Of a DNA stretch of 45,138 nt, positions 17,887 to 26,728 are shown in pieces (position 1 is the stretch's first letter; each line of letters begins with the position of its first letter). Location: contig JADGEE010000012.1 in assembly GCA_016744535.1 (NCBI GenBank), positions 1 to 45,138 of the forward strand. Reading direction: 5' to 3'. This DNA is from Campylobacteraceae bacterium (lineage in GTDB: Bacteria; Campylobacterota; Campylobacteria; Campylobacterales; BB28). The notes beneath the pieces are model-generated. The model saw nothing but the letters and a program-made list of their open reading frames with translations, was not told where the DNA came from and searched no databases. Made by a program: the position numbers and the translations under genes.

Positions 17887-18237
17887 ATGAAATTTATAAC
17901 TATTTTTTTTCTCTTCTTAAGTTTAAATCTATTTGCAAATCCAGTAAAAATTAAAAAGTGTCAATATTGTGATAGTTTTTTTAAAAAGTGTCTATTTTAT
18001 AAAAAGAGTTATATTAATAATAATTTAATTTGTGAAGAAAAGTGTCAATTTTGGGATAAAATGTTTAAAAAGTGTCACTATAAAACTAAATGCCAAAGAG
18101 TAAAAAATGGATTTATATATACAGAGTGTAGTGAATTTGATACTTTTTTTAAAAAATGTATATTAGAAGAGGATAAATATTTAATAAATAATAGAGAAAT
18201 TGATATAGATATTAAAATAAAAGGAAATTATGAGTAA
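17887..18237 (+). CDS. Small exported Cys-repeat protein, family not recognised
   Basis: 116 residues. A signal peptide (to about residue 17, ending NLFANP) precedes a Lys- and Cys-rich mature part with nine cysteines. Three copies of one unit are visible: CDSFFKKC, CQFWDKMFKKC and CSEFDTFFKKC, that is C-(2 or 3 residues)-D-x-[FM]-F-K-K-C, separated by spacers with further Cys. The last 25 residues are acidic and lack Cys. The pattern suggests disulfide-linked repeats or metal/haem-free Cys clusters in the periplasm. It directly follows lolA and overlaps the DMT transporter by eight bases. I do not recognise a known family. Confidence 0.8.
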   Translation: MKFITIFFLFLSLNLFANPVKIKKCQYCDSFFKKCLFYKKSYINNNLICEEKCQFWDKMFKKCHYKTKCQRVKNGFIYTECSEFDTFFKKCILEEDKYLINNREIDIDIKIKGNYE

Positions 18238-19129
18238 TCAAAATAGAGGTATCGCATATATGATATTTGCCTCATTTATGTTTGCGTGGATGGGAATTTT
18301 TGCAAAAGAGTTAAGTTTTTATATGAGTTCAGTTGAAGTAGTTTTTTTCAGAAATGTTTTTGGTGTAGTTATTATGACTTTAGCTATTTTAAAATCCCCA
18401 CTTAAACAAGTTGGAGGAAAACCACTTTTGCTTATTTTTAGAGGCGTAATTGGATTTTTAGCTCTTTTAATGTTTTTTTATAATATCGCTACAATTCCTT
18501 TAGCTGAAGCTATGACATTTTCAAAAACTTCTCCAATATTTACAGCAATTTTTGCATATTTTTTTATGAAAGAGAGTTTAAGCTTTAAGAGTTGGATAGG
18601 TATTTTTATCGGTTTTATTGGGATTGTATTTATCACAAAATTTACAGGTGAGGGTTTAGATAAAGCTGATTATTTAGGAATCTTAAGTGGAGTTGGTGCA
18701 GCACTGGCTTACACCTCAATAAGAGAGCTTAAAAATTATTACGATACAAGAGTTATAGTTTTATCATTTATGCTAACAGGGACAATTTTTCCAGTTATAT
18801 TTATGATAATAGCCGAATTTGGAACAGTTAAATTTTTAGATTTTGCAATTGCTAAGTTTACTATGCCAACGGGAATAGCTTGGGTTTATATTGTATTGTT
18901 AGGGCTTGTTTCAACTTTAGCACAAGTCTATATGACAAAAGCATACTCAAGTACAAAGGCTGGAATAATAGGTGCAGTTGGATATTTAAATATAGTCTTT
19001 GCAGTAATTTTAAGTGTAATTTTATTAGGAGATATGTTTCCAAATAATTTAACTATATTTGGAATTATTTTAATAGTTATAAGTGGATTATTAGTTTCAA
19101 AGGAGAAAGTAAAATATAGACTTATTTAA
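18230..19129 (+). CDS. DMT-superfamily (EamA) transporter
   Basis: A 299-residue membrane protein with ten predicted helices in two EamA repeats. The first has the usual AEAMTFSKTSPIFTAIFAYF segment and the second QVYMTKAYSSTKAGI. EamA carriers export small metabolites such as amino acids; the substrate cannot be read here. AAGGAAATT precedes the ATG, and the start overlaps the Cys-repeat gene by eight bases. It closes the helicase-murA-lolA group and converges on a flavoprotein gene. Confidence 0.88.
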   Translation: MSNQNRGIAYMIFASFMFAWMGIFAKELSFYMSSVEVVFFRNVFGVVIMTLAILKSPLKQVGGKPLLLIFRGVIGFLALLMFFYNIATIPLAEAMTFSKTSPIFTAIFAYFFMKESLSFKSWIGIFIGFIGIVFITKFTGEGLDKADYLGILSGVGAALAYTSIRELKNYYDTRVIVLSFMLTGTIFPVIFMIIAEFGTVKFLDFAIAKFTMPTGIAWVYIVLLGLVSTLAQVYMTKAYSSTKAGIIGAVGYLNIVFAVILSVILLGDMFPNNLTIFGIILIVISGLLVSKEKVKYRLI

Positions 19130-19140
19130 ATATTATAATG

Positions 19141-19189
19141 TTCCTATAAATAGTGTTTTAAAATATAGGAAGGAATTAAATATTTAATT
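19141..19189. terminator. Inverted repeats between convergent genes, probable bidirectional terminator
   Basis: TTCCTATA (19141-19148) pairs with TATAGGAA (19164-19171) around a 15-base loop, and a perfect 16-bp palindrome AATTAAATATTTAATT (19174-19189) follows, reaching the stop of the minus-strand gene. The position between two convergent genes fits termination, but the stems are AT-rich and lack a clean T run. Confidence 0.4.
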
Positions 19190-20415
19190 TAAAATTTACT
19201 CATATTTTTTCCTGCAATAAATCCAGAAGCCCAAGCCCATTGAAGATTATAACCTCCACAATCTCCATCTATATCAATAACTTCACCACCAAAAAAAATC
19301 CCTTTTTGAAGTTTTGATTCCATTGTTTGAGGATTTATATCTCTTACATCAACTCCACCTGCACTAACTTCTGCACTCTTAAAACCTTTAGTATCTATAA
19401 TATTTAATTTCATATTTTTTATCGCATAAACAATTTTTAGTAAGTCTTTTTTGTTTAACTCTTTTGCAAATTTTATATCACTTCTTAAATTTGCATTTTT
19501 TACTATAATAGATGTTAATTTCTTGTTTATTAATCCCTCTAACCAAAATTCAATATTTTTATCATTTGCAAATTTAACTCTTTTTTGTAGTAAACTTAAT
19601 AACTCATCTTTAGATAGTAATGAAAACAAATCTAATATAATTTCTATATTTTTTTTCTGTAAAACTCCCAGTGAAACACTTCTACTTATATCTAAAACTG
19701 CTGAACCTGATAATCCATAATTTGTAAAAAGTATATCACCATAAGTACTATTAACCTCTTTTTTATCAATTAAAACTTTTATAAAACCGTTAATTTTTAC
19801 TCCACTAACTAGTTTTAAAAATGAAGTATTAGAGACTACTTGAACTAAAGAGGCAAAAGGTTTTATAATATTATGATTAAATATTTTTGCAAACTCATAT
19901 CCACTTTCACTACTTCCTAGAGACGGTGTAGCTAATCCACCAGTAGCAATTAAAATTTTTGAAAATAAATCACTACTATTTTGAGTTTTAATTAAAAATT
20001 TATCTTCTCTCTTTTCTATATTTTCAACATAAGAGTTTAATTTAAATATCACTCCAACTCTTTTAGCTTCATAAACTAATAAATCAACAACACTTGAGCT
20101 TTGAAGTGACATAGGATAAAGTCGTCCTTTTTCACCCTCTTTAAATTCTATTCCAATACTATTAAAAAACTCTTCACACTTTCTAAAATTAAATTGACTT
20201 AGTGTTGATTTTGCAAATTGTGGATTTAATCCGTGAAAATTTGAAATTTCAATTTCTCTATTTGTGATATTACATCTACCATTTCCTGTAGCTAATATTT
20301 TTTTACCAATTTTATCATTTTTTTCATAGACAACAACACTCATTCCATCTTTTGCACTCACAATACTAGCTATTAATCCAGATGCTCCAGCTCCTATAAT
20401 TGCTATTTTTTTCAT
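19189..20415 (-). CDS. BaiN/HI0933-family NAD(P)/FAD-dependent oxidoreductase
   Basis: A 408-residue flavoprotein. The N-terminal dinucleotide motif is IIGAGASGLIASI, followed by the family hallmarks GKKILATGNGRCNITN and GRLYPMS. The C-terminal end has GGEVIDIDGDCGGYNLQWAW, where the FAD-binding GG and the closing helix lie. Members are of uncertain physiological role (BaiN of gut clostridia reduces bile-acid intermediates; others are only putative). AGAGGAAATTTT precedes the ATG. It stands alone on the minus strand, 43 bases after the ABM-domain gene. Confidence 0.9.
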   Translation of the reverse strand: MKKIAIIGAGASGLIASIVSAKDGMSVVVYEKNDKIGKKILATGNGRCNITNREIEISNFHGLNPQFAKSTLSQFNFRKCEEFFNSIGIEFKEGEKGRLYPMSLQSSSVVDLLVYEAKRVGVIFKLNSYVENIEKREDKFLIKTQNSSDLFSKILIATGGLATPSLGSSESGYEFAKIFNHNIIKPFASLVQVVSNTSFLKLVSGVKINGFIKVLIDKKEVNSTYGDILFTNYGLSGSAVLDISRSVSLGVLQKKNIEIILDLFSLLSKDELLSLLQKRVKFANDKNIEFWLEGLINKKLTSIIVKNANLRSDIKFAKELNKKDLLKIVYAIKNMKLNIIDTKGFKSAEVSAGGVDVRDINPQTMESKLQKGIFFGGEVIDIDGDCGGYNLQWAWASGFIAGKNMSKF

Positions 20416-20458
20416 AAAATTTCCTCTATAATTTAAAGAAATGTTTTAACATTTTCAT

Positions 20459-20737
20459 CTATTTTTTTGTAATTTGATAATGTCTTGTAACATTTATTGT
20501 AACTAAACCCCATTTAGAGTTGCGTACACGGACTTGATGTGCTTCAAATGTCTTTTGATTAGTAAATTCTTCATATACATTAAAACGATTTTTATTATAT
20601 TTGTCTTGAGATACCTCAAATGCTAAGCAACCATTTTCCTCTTTTGATAATTTAATATGATTAATTAGCTCTTTTTTTACTATTTCAAGTTCGCTTTCTG
20701 ATACAAGTATATATCCTTTTAAAATTATTTTTTGCAA
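20459..20737 (-). CDS. Antibiotic biosynthesis monooxygenase (ABM)-domain protein
   Basis: A 92-residue ferredoxin-like ABM/YgiN-type protein. It begins with the strand IILKGYILV, has ENGCLAFEVSQD and the FNVYEEFTNQKTFEAHQ segment common to quinol monooxygenases and haem-degrading relatives; such proteins act as dimers without a cofactor. The C-terminal end is slightly unusual (RHYQITKK). AAAGGAGC-type ribosome site upstream. The substrate is unknown. It is cotranscribed with the small upstream gene at 20770 (32-base gap). Confidence 0.85.
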   Translation of the reverse strand: MQKIILKGYILVSESELEIVKKELINHIKLSKEENGCLAFEVSQDKYNKNRFNVYEEFTNQKTFEAHQVRVRNSKWGLVTINVTRHYQITKK

Positions 20738-20769
20738 AATTAGCTCCTTTTTTTTATGAAATAAATTAT

Positions 20770-20961
20770 TTATGATAAAATATCTACTGATTCTTTTACA
20801 TCTTCTTTAACTCTATTTAATAGTGAACTAACTCCTAGTATATCATCTGAATTTAATTCAATACTATCTATTCCCATATATGTAATTACAGTTGTTAAAA
20901 ATGTTAATTCCACTTCAACTTTTTCTAATATTTTTATTACTTCATCTTTTTTATCTTCCAT
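20770..20961 (-). CDS. Small protein of unknown function
   Basis: 63 residues, acidic, mostly helical by eye, with no signal peptide, Cys or membrane segment. The N-terminal half is a Glu/Lys/Val heptad-like helix (KDEVIKILEKVEVELTFL) and a second helix follows (SSLLNRVKEDVKESVDIL). AAAAGGCAAAAA precedes the ATG, and a TATATAAAAG-like -10 lies upstream on the minus strand. It is divergent from the ribbon-helix-helix gene across 156 bases. I do not recognise the family. Confidence 0.6.
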   Translation of the reverse strand: MEDKKDEVIKILEKVEVELTFLTTVITYMGIDSIELNSDDILGVSSLLNRVKEDVKESVDILS

Positions 20962-21084
20962 TTTTTGCCTTTTTTAATCTAAATTGTAAAACTTAATTAC
21001 TTTTATATAGCTTAAAATACATACTTTTGTTATAAATATATGTATGACAATGTACTAGTATTTTTTTTTATAAATTGTATATGA

Positions 21085-21090
21085 TATAAT
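21085..21090 (+). promoter_or_regulatory. Likely -10 box for the small RHH gene
   Basis: TATAAT at 21085-21090 follows a T run (21061-21069), the typical Campylobacterota promoter shape, 28 bases before the ATG. An 8-bp palindrome TACTAGTA (21053-21060) just upstream could be a binding site for the ribbon-helix-helix protein itself; that is inference. Confidence 0.5.
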
Positions 21091-21117
21091 TAAAATTAGT
21101 AATTAAAAGGGCGAACT

Positions 21118-21309
21118 ATGAGTAAAGTTAGAACAAATGTAACTATTGATAAAGATTTAAAAAAAGCTGTTCTTAAATTAGCAAAGGAAGAAGACGGTAT
21201 AAATACATTCTCTTCATTAATTAGTATATTATTAACTAAATATAAAAAAGAAAAAGAGTTATCACAAGTAAAATTACAAAATGAATTATCTCAAATTAAA
21301 AGAGGATGA
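21118..21309 (+). CDS. Small ribbon-helix-helix (CopG/Arc-like) protein
   Basis: 63 residues. The first strand RTNVTIDKDLKKAVLKLAKE and the following helix pair with FSSLISILLTKY match the ribbon-helix-helix DNA-binding fold, which works as a dimer inserting the strand in the major groove. A Gln/Lys-rich coiled tail follows (QVKLQNELSQIK). Ribosome site AAAAGGGCG. No toxin partner follows: the next gene is a convergent LysR regulator. It may be a solitary autoregulator. Confidence 0.7.
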   Translation: MSKVRTNVTIDKDLKKAVLKLAKEEDGINTFSSLISILLTKYKKEKELSQVKLQNELSQIKRG

Positions 21310-21343
21310 TTTTAATTCTATGTTTTGCTAAGATATAAAAAGT

Positions 21344-22216
21344 TTACAATTTAATATAACTCTTTAAAGTTTTAATATTTTCGCTATTTTTATCTATCTT
21401 TTTATATCCAATCCATAACTCATTTATAATGGGTGGATTTGGCTCTAAAATAGTGTAAATACTTCTCTCCTTAATGGCTTTTTGACATAAATAACTAGGT
21501 AATATGCTAACTCCTACACCCAATTCGACAGCTTTTAAAATAGAGTGAAGATTTGGAATAATGATAATAGGTTGAATATTAGCCATATTATTGAACACAT
21601 CTTGCCAAAACCGTCTAATTATTGGTAAATCTGCTCCGTAACTAATCCATTTTTGAGTTAATAACCACTCCTCTAACTCATTTAAATCTTTATATTTTGA
21701 AATTTTTATATTGTTAGGTGCTATTAAAATAAACTCCTCTTTGTATATTTTCCTATATTCAATCTCTTTTGAGTTTATTTTTTGAGTAGCAATTATTGCA
21801 TTTAAATGGTTATTTTTTAATTTATCTACTAAATTTTGAGTTATATCAAATTCAAAATTTAATCTAAATGGTGTTGATGTTAATTTTTGAATTATTTTTT
21901 CATAAAAAAATTCAAGAGGAGTACCAATTTTTAAAATAGGAGTTTCAGGTTTTAAAATACTTTTTTGTATCTTATTTGAGGCTTTATTTAAAATATCAAA
22001 AGATGAAGCAATTTGAGAATATAACTCTTTTGCTTTATCAGTTGGAATCATTCTTTTAGAAGTTCTTATAAAAAGTTTATTTTCTAAAATTTTTTCAAGT
22101 GAACTTAAATGTTGGCTAACTGCTGGTTGAGTTAATTTACAAAATTCAGCAGCACTAGAGACTGTACCTATTCGATAAATTGCAATAAAACTTTTAAACC
22201 ACTCTAAATTAACCAT
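21344..22216 (-). CDS. LysR-family transcriptional regulator
   Basis: A 290-residue LTTR. The winged HTH (about 3-62) includes SSAAEFCKLTQPAVSQHLSS, then the linker helix. An effector-binding periplasmic-protein-like domain follows, with GVGVSILPSYL near the end. It is divergent from the DJ-1/PfpI gene across 115 bases, the standard arrangement for LysR control of the neighbour; the inducer is unknown. Confidence 0.93.
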   Translation of the reverse strand: MVNLEWFKSFIAIYRIGTVSSAAEFCKLTQPAVSQHLSSLEKILENKLFIRTSKRMIPTDKAKELYSQIASSFDILNKASNKIQKSILKPETPILKIGTPLEFFYEKIIQKLTSTPFRLNFEFDITQNLVDKLKNNHLNAIIATQKINSKEIEYRKIYKEEFILIAPNNIKISKYKDLNELEEWLLTQKWISYGADLPIIRRFWQDVFNNMANIQPIIIIPNLHSILKAVELGVGVSILPSYLCQKAIKERSIYTILEPNPPIINELWIGYKKIDKNSENIKTLKSYIKL

Positions 22217-22285
22217 AAATAAATTTATACCTTCTATAAAATTAATAATTTGAATTATACTTTTTTTTAAAGTAAAATGTCAATA

Positions 22286-22314
22286 TTGATAAAAAACATA
22301 TAAGCTTATATAAA
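22286..22314 (+). promoter_or_regulatory. Sigma-70 promoter of the DJ-1/PfpI gene with a 14-bp palindrome
   Basis: TTGATA (22286-22291), a 17-base spacer and TATAAA (22309-22314) form a good promoter. Its spacer and -10 are spanned by the perfect palindrome ATATAAGCTTATAT (22298-22311). The same 14-mer precedes hydA. It may be a regulator site or an extended -10 element. Confidence 0.55.
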
Positions 22315-22331
22315 AAATTTAAAGGATTTTT

Positions 22332-23009
22332 ATGAATACAGTATTATCAATTTTAATTATAGTTACAAGTTGGGCTGAAATAGACTCAAGTGAAAAAACA
22401 GGCTTATGGTTAGAAGAGTTTGCAATTCCTTATATGGAGTTTAAAAAGAGTGATTTTAATGTAGAAGTTGTAAGTATTAAAGGTGGAGTAGCTCCAATTG
22501 ATCCAAGAAGTAAAGTTAGCAGTGATGAGGCTAAAAAATGGAGTGATGCTATAAATGCACTAAAAAATACAACAAAGCTTTCGAATATAGAACATAATAA
22601 ATATAGTGCAGTTTATATTCCAGGTGGTCACGGAACTATGTTTGATTTGCCAAATGACAAAAATTTACATAAAATTTTAAGAGATTTTGCAGAAAATAAT
22701 AAAATTATATCTTCAATTTGTCACGGTCCAGCTAGTTTAGTAGGTGTTACCTTAAGTAGTGGTGAGCCTTTAGTTAAAGGAAAAACTATCACAAGTTTTA
22801 CAAATAATGAAGAGAAAGAGGCAGGTTTTATAGATAAAATGCCATTTTTATTAGAAAGTAAATTAAAAAGTTTAGGTGCAAATTTCATTGTAAAACCAAA
22901 TTGGTCAAACCATATAGAAGTTGATGGCAATATTATTACTGGTCAAAATCCACAATCAAGCTTAAATATAGCACAAGCAATTATTAATAGATTAAAAAAT
23001 AGAGAATAA
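22332..23009 (+). CDS. DJ-1/PfpI (Hsp31-like) type 1 glutamine amidotransferase-domain protein
   Basis: A 225-residue protein of the DJ-1/PfpI superfamily. YIPGGHGTMFDLP forms the acid/oxyanion part, SSICHGPASLVG carries the nucleophile-elbow Cys, and WSNHIEVDGNIITGQNPQSS is the end typical of Hsp31/YDR533C-like glyoxalase-III proteins. Likely roles are methylglyoxal or carbonyl detoxification or a protective chaperone function. The ribosome site AAAGG precedes the ATG. It is divergent from a LysR regulator that probably controls it. Confidence 0.9.
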   Translation: MNTVLSILIIVTSWAEIDSSEKTGLWLEEFAIPYMEFKKSDFNVEVVSIKGGVAPIDPRSKVSSDEAKKWSDAINALKNTTKLSNIEHNKYSAVYIPGGHGTMFDLPNDKNLHKILRDFAENNKIISSICHGPASLVGVTLSSGEPLVKGKTITSFTNNEEKEAGFIDKMPFLLESKLKSLGANFIVKPNWSNHIEVDGNIITGQNPQSSLNIAQAIINRLKNRE

Positions 23010-23092
23010 ATTTCTCTATTAATTCTTTGTAATATTATAGCAAATAAATCGATTAAAATTTTAGCGTAACATTAGTTATATATTCTATATTT

Positions 23093-23728
23093 TTACAATA
23101 TCATATTAAGCCCAACAATCAACGAAACTCCTCCTGCTACACTTACAACTCTTCTTACATTTTGCTTACTATACAAAAGTCTCTTATTAATAAAAAGCAT
23201 AATCATTCCAAAACCCACAAATACAACCATTGCTCCCATTACAAAAGCTAAAACCATCATAAAATCAATTGTGTGTGAATTTACTAAACTAAGAGTTATA
23301 AGCATTCCTCTAACACCACCAATTCCCATAAGTGTACCGATACTAAAAGCTGATAAGCTAGAGTTTTCATTATGAGAATGCTCTTTTCCAAACCAAATAT
23401 GAATATGTTCTTTATCATTATGAATATGTTTTTTCAGATGGACTCTATCAAGATAAACCATTAAAAGCATATATAAACCCATAGCTATTATAATTATAGA
23501 AGCTATAAAATCGGCATAACTTAAAATTTCAGGTGAGATAGCTTGACTCTCTAAAATTTTAGCAAAAATAAATAGCATTAATCCGTGACCAATAGCAAAA
23601 GAGAGAGTAATAAGTAGAGTTTTTCTTTTAGATTTTCCAATTGAAAAATCAGCAATCGCACTTAAATGGTCTGGTCCAAAAGCGTGAAGTAATCCATACC
23701 AAAATATAATTAATAAACTAATTTCCAT
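23093..23728 (-). CDS. NicO-type nickel/cobalt permease
   Basis: A 211-residue membrane protein with about six helices. HAFGPDHLSAI in the first helix is the H-x5-DH-type metal-binding signature of NicO/NiCoT carriers. A His-rich cytoplasmic loop (HIHNDKEHIHIWFGKEHSH) fits a metal-binding loop. Being the last gene of the hydrogenase cluster (19 bases after hydE), nickel supply for the [NiFe] centre is the natural role; the metal is inferred from context. Confidence 0.82.
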   Translation of the reverse strand: MEISLLIIFWYGLLHAFGPDHLSAIADFSIGKSKRKTLLITLSFAIGHGLMLFIFAKILESQAISPEILSYADFIASIIIIAMGLYMLLMVYLDRVHLKKHIHNDKEHIHIWFGKEHSHNENSSLSAFSIGTLMGIGGVRGMLITLSLVNSHTIDFMMVLAFVMGAMVVFVGFGMIMLFINKRLLYSKQNVRRVVSVAGGVSLIVGLNMIL

Positions 23729-23747
23729 ATTAAAGCCTTTAATAAAT

Positions 23748-25496
23748 TTATAACATCAATGCACCAAATACAATATTATCTCTATCCATACTCAATTTTT
23801 TATTTGTAAATATAGGATAATTTGGTGAAATAACTTTAAAGATATTTTTTAACAGTTGTCTATTTTCAAATAAATTTCCACTAATTGCTACGGCATCTAT
23901 TGAAATATTTTTATCTATATTTTCAACTTTCGTTGCGATAAAATCAGCTAGTGAATCTACAAAACCTAAGCTAATTAAAATATCATTAGCACCAGCTAAC
24001 TTAAAACTTATAGCAGATTTTAGTGATATTAAGGCATCTAAATAATTATTATTTTTAATTTTATAATCAACTCTAGGACCAGACTTTAAATTAGCCTCTA
24101 TTGCATTATATTGTAACATTTTTGCACTCTCATAAATATCATCACCATCATAAAAGCCTAATATTACCGATGTTAATCCGAAAAGTTCTGTTATTGTATC
24201 TACATCTTTAAAATTTTTAAATTCAAAATTTTGAATTTTATTATAGAGTTTTTCATACTTATTTTTAAAATTATTAATAAGTCGTTTTGAATTATCATCA
24301 ATTTCAGATATAGCTTTTAATATCTCTTTTGGTTGTAGATTTAAACTTTTAAATTTAACCATAGAGTTATAGCCAATTTTTGGAGAGTAACTAAAAATTT
24401 CTGAATTTGAAATATTACTTAAATGAATTCCGCAAAGTGTTTTATTATAGAGAGAATTTTCAAAAATAATAGATTGTATTGCCCCGTGATTTGATTTAAA
24501 AGAGATAGAGTTTTTTTGATTTGATTTTTTATCAGGAATAAATGAGATTAAATTACTATCTTTATTTTGATTTACATCATAATCAATTTTTATTAAATTT
24601 GATTTTATATTAGAGTAAAATCCAAACGCTTTGCACTCTGCATTTAGTTTAGATTCTTTTTTAAACTCCATTGGTAAAATATCTCTACCTGTATTTAAAA
24701 TAAAAGCCTTTTTTTCTGTAACTGTACATTTTAGCGTTGAAAAACTTGATGCAAATACTTGATTAATTCCATTTAATTTGATTAAATTACTAAAAACTAG
24801 AGTTATTAAATCATCAGCTAAGAAGAGATCATAAAATATATTTTTTAGACTCTTTTCTATTTTAAATTTAAATTTTGGTTTTAAGATTATTATTGGCTTT
24901 TCAATTAAAGTAAGTGTTTTTATCTCTAAATCAGTGGCTACAAAAGAGTCTTTTATTTTTTCTATATCACAAATTAAAATTCCATAAGGTCTATTTTGTT
25001 GCTCTTCATTAATAGAGATAATTCTATCGCCATAGATAGTATTGAGAGTTACAAAACCTTTATCTAAAAACTCCTTGACTTTTTGTTCTAATATTTCATA
25101 AAAATCTTTATTAATGGGATATTTTAAATTACTATCTCCACAAATTTCACACTCATTAAAATTTGCTAGTGTTTTATCTATAACTCTATTTTGACATTTT
25201 AAACAGTATGGAGTTTGGTAATAAGTTGAGTTATCTTTTAAAAACTCGTCTTTAGCATTAATATCTTCTATCTCTTTAAGCTCATAACTCTCTAAAAAAA
25301 ATGATAGAGGAATAGTTGATGAGATAAGTTCGCCTAAAGCCTCTAATTCATTTTGCTCTCCTTTGGCTTGAATACTATATATATTAATGTTTTGATTTAA
25401 AAAAATAGTAATTTTTGACTCTCTTTTTATATAATTTAGTAGACGAGTCATTAATCCATTAGAGTGAGTATAAGTAAAATTAAATGTTACTTTCAT
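23748..25496 (-). CDS. hydE: Hydrogenase maturation protein HydE (HypF-related)
   Basis: A 582-residue protein of the Campylobacterota hydrogenase-associated HydE family. An acylphosphatase-like start is followed by a HypF-style zinc module (CLKC about residue 98, CEIC about 117) and a region resembling the HypF YrdC and carbamoyltransferase domains. It lacks clean catalytic motifs of true HypF, so it should help, not replace, HypF. In Wolinella and Helicobacter the gene is needed for active hydrogenase; its exact step is not settled. Its ATG overlaps the hydD stop by four bases. Confidence 0.85.
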   Translation of the reverse strand: MKVTFNFTYTHSNGLMTRLLNYIKRESKITIFLNQNINIYSIQAKGEQNELEALGELISSTIPLSFFLESYELKEIEDINAKDEFLKDNSTYYQTPYCLKCQNRVIDKTLANFNECEICGDSNLKYPINKDFYEILEQKVKEFLDKGFVTLNTIYGDRIISINEEQQNRPYGILICDIEKIKDSFVATDLEIKTLTLIEKPIIILKPKFKFKIEKSLKNIFYDLFLADDLITLVFSNLIKLNGINQVFASSFSTLKCTVTEKKAFILNTGRDILPMEFKKESKLNAECKAFGFYSNIKSNLIKIDYDVNQNKDSNLISFIPDKKSNQKNSISFKSNHGAIQSIIFENSLYNKTLCGIHLSNISNSEIFSYSPKIGYNSMVKFKSLNLQPKEILKAISEIDDNSKRLINNFKNKYEKLYNKIQNFEFKNFKDVDTITELFGLTSVILGFYDGDDIYESAKMLQYNAIEANLKSGPRVDYKIKNNNYLDALISLKSAISFKLAGANDILISLGFVDSLADFIATKVENIDKNISIDAVAISGNLFENRQLLKNIFKVISPNYPIFTNKKLSMDRDNIVFGALML

Positions 25497-26029
25497 ATAT
25501 TTAACTTATATGAGATTTTTAAAATATCATCAATCATAATCTCTCTTTTCATATTAGCTTTTACATCAAGCGATTTTAAATGCTCTATTAATTTACTCTC
25601 TACTACATTTACAGCACTATAAACTTTTTTAGATAGAGAGAATTTAATAGGCTCGATAATAGTTGGTACTATTCCAAAAATTTTAGTAGTCGGTCTATCT
25701 CCTACTAAATCCATCATATTTAGAGTTTGCAACATTTCAACCTCGTGAGCAGTTCCTTGCCAATCAACTCCATTTGGGATATTGTCAAAATCAAAAAAAT
25801 AAACCTCACCAGCTTCAACATTTGGAGCATTTATAGTATCAATAATAATTAAATAGTCATACTTAACTATAATAGGAATCAATCGTTGTGCTAATGTTCC
25901 TCCATCCATTAAATCAATTTGGTGAGAGGAGTTAAACTCATACTTCTCTTTTATATAATTTGTGATATGAACTCCAACTCCCTCATCTGCAAATAAGATA
26001 TTGCCTATACCTAAAATTAGTATTTTCAT
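25493..26029 (-). CDS. hydD: [NiFe] hydrogenase maturation endopeptidase HydD (HyaD/HybD family)
   Basis: A 178-residue protease. LGIGNILFADEGVGVH carries the nickel-sensing Glu of the family, MDGGTLAQRLIP is the second signature, and a conserved His is in GTAHEVEM. It removes the C-terminal tail of HydB after the last His once nickel is inserted. It lies eight bases after hydC and overlaps hydE. Confidence 0.93.
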   Translation of the reverse strand: MKILILGIGNILFADEGVGVHITNYIKEKYEFNSSHQIDLMDGGTLAQRLIPIIVKYDYLIIIDTINAPNVEAGEVYFFDFDNIPNGVDWQGTAHEVEMLQTLNMMDLVGDRPTTKIFGIVPTIIEPIKFSLSKKVYSAVNVVESKLIEHLKSLDVKANMKREIMIDDILKISYKLNI

Positions 26030-26037
26030 ATTAATTT

Positions 26038-26718
26038 TTAACTCTTTTCATTTTTTAAGTGATAATCATAACCCGTAAACATTGCATCAACAGCGTTATG
26101 TTTAAATCTAATTGATGACCAAATTATCATATATATATGCACTGGTACAAATAAAATTAATCCCCACATTACAAGATGGTGAATTAAACGAACTTGTGCT
26201 AAGCCACCAAACCAAGTAGTAACAATATTAAATGATTCATAAAGCATACCACCTAAGCCTTGATGATATACATTAGTATATAAAATAAGTCCTGTTAAAA
26301 TTGCTAAAAGAATTAAAATTGTAATAGAAGCATATACTATAAATTGAAGAGGTCCATAAACTCCTTTTTTATGTAACTCTCCAATAAAAAAGTAAGACTT
26401 AAGTTGTGTAATCCAAGAATCCACACTTTTAACATCCTCTAATGACTTAAGCTCAACTTTGCTATCTGCTCCAAAAAAGAAGAGATATATTCTAATAATT
26501 GCACCTGATGTGAATATAAATCCAAAAATATAGTGCCACATACTAATTTGACCTAGAGTTAAATCTTTTGTTTCACCAGTAGGTGTTAAAAATGGATCAG
26601 CTATATAAAAACCTGTTACTATTAATGCAATAATAGTAATAGCTCTTACCCAATGTAAAACTCTATTAGCACTTCCATAAACAAAATTTGCATGATAAAT
26701 GCGTTCATTATCTTTCAT
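26038..26718 (-). CDS. hydC: Hydrogenase cytochrome b subunit HydC
   Basis: The di-haem cytochrome b that anchors the periplasmic hydrogenase and passes electrons to menaquinone. It shows four membrane helices and His residues in NRVLHWVRAI, MWHYIFGF, VRLIHHLVMW and VPVHIYMIIW. The start is taken at ATG 26718, because AAGGAG (26725-26730) is six bases upstream; the in-frame ATG at 26754 lies inside hydB. hydB ends ten bases before it. Confidence 0.93.
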   Translation of the reverse strand: MKDNERIYHANFVYGSANRVLHWVRAITIIALIVTGFYIADPFLTPTGETKDLTLGQISMWHYIFGFIFTSGAIIRIYLFFFGADSKVELKSLEDVKSVDSWITQLKSYFFIGELHKKGVYGPLQFIVYASITILILLAILTGLILYTNVYHQGLGGMLYESFNIVTTWFGGLAQVRLIHHLVMWGLILFVPVHIYMIIWSSIRFKHNAVDAMFTGYDYHLKNEKS

Positions 26719-26728
26719 AATCATCTCC

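Noticed and set aside
23748-25496. Calling the gene hypF
   Set aside because: Only the zinc module and general layout match; its place in hydABCDE and weak catalytic motifs fit HydE.
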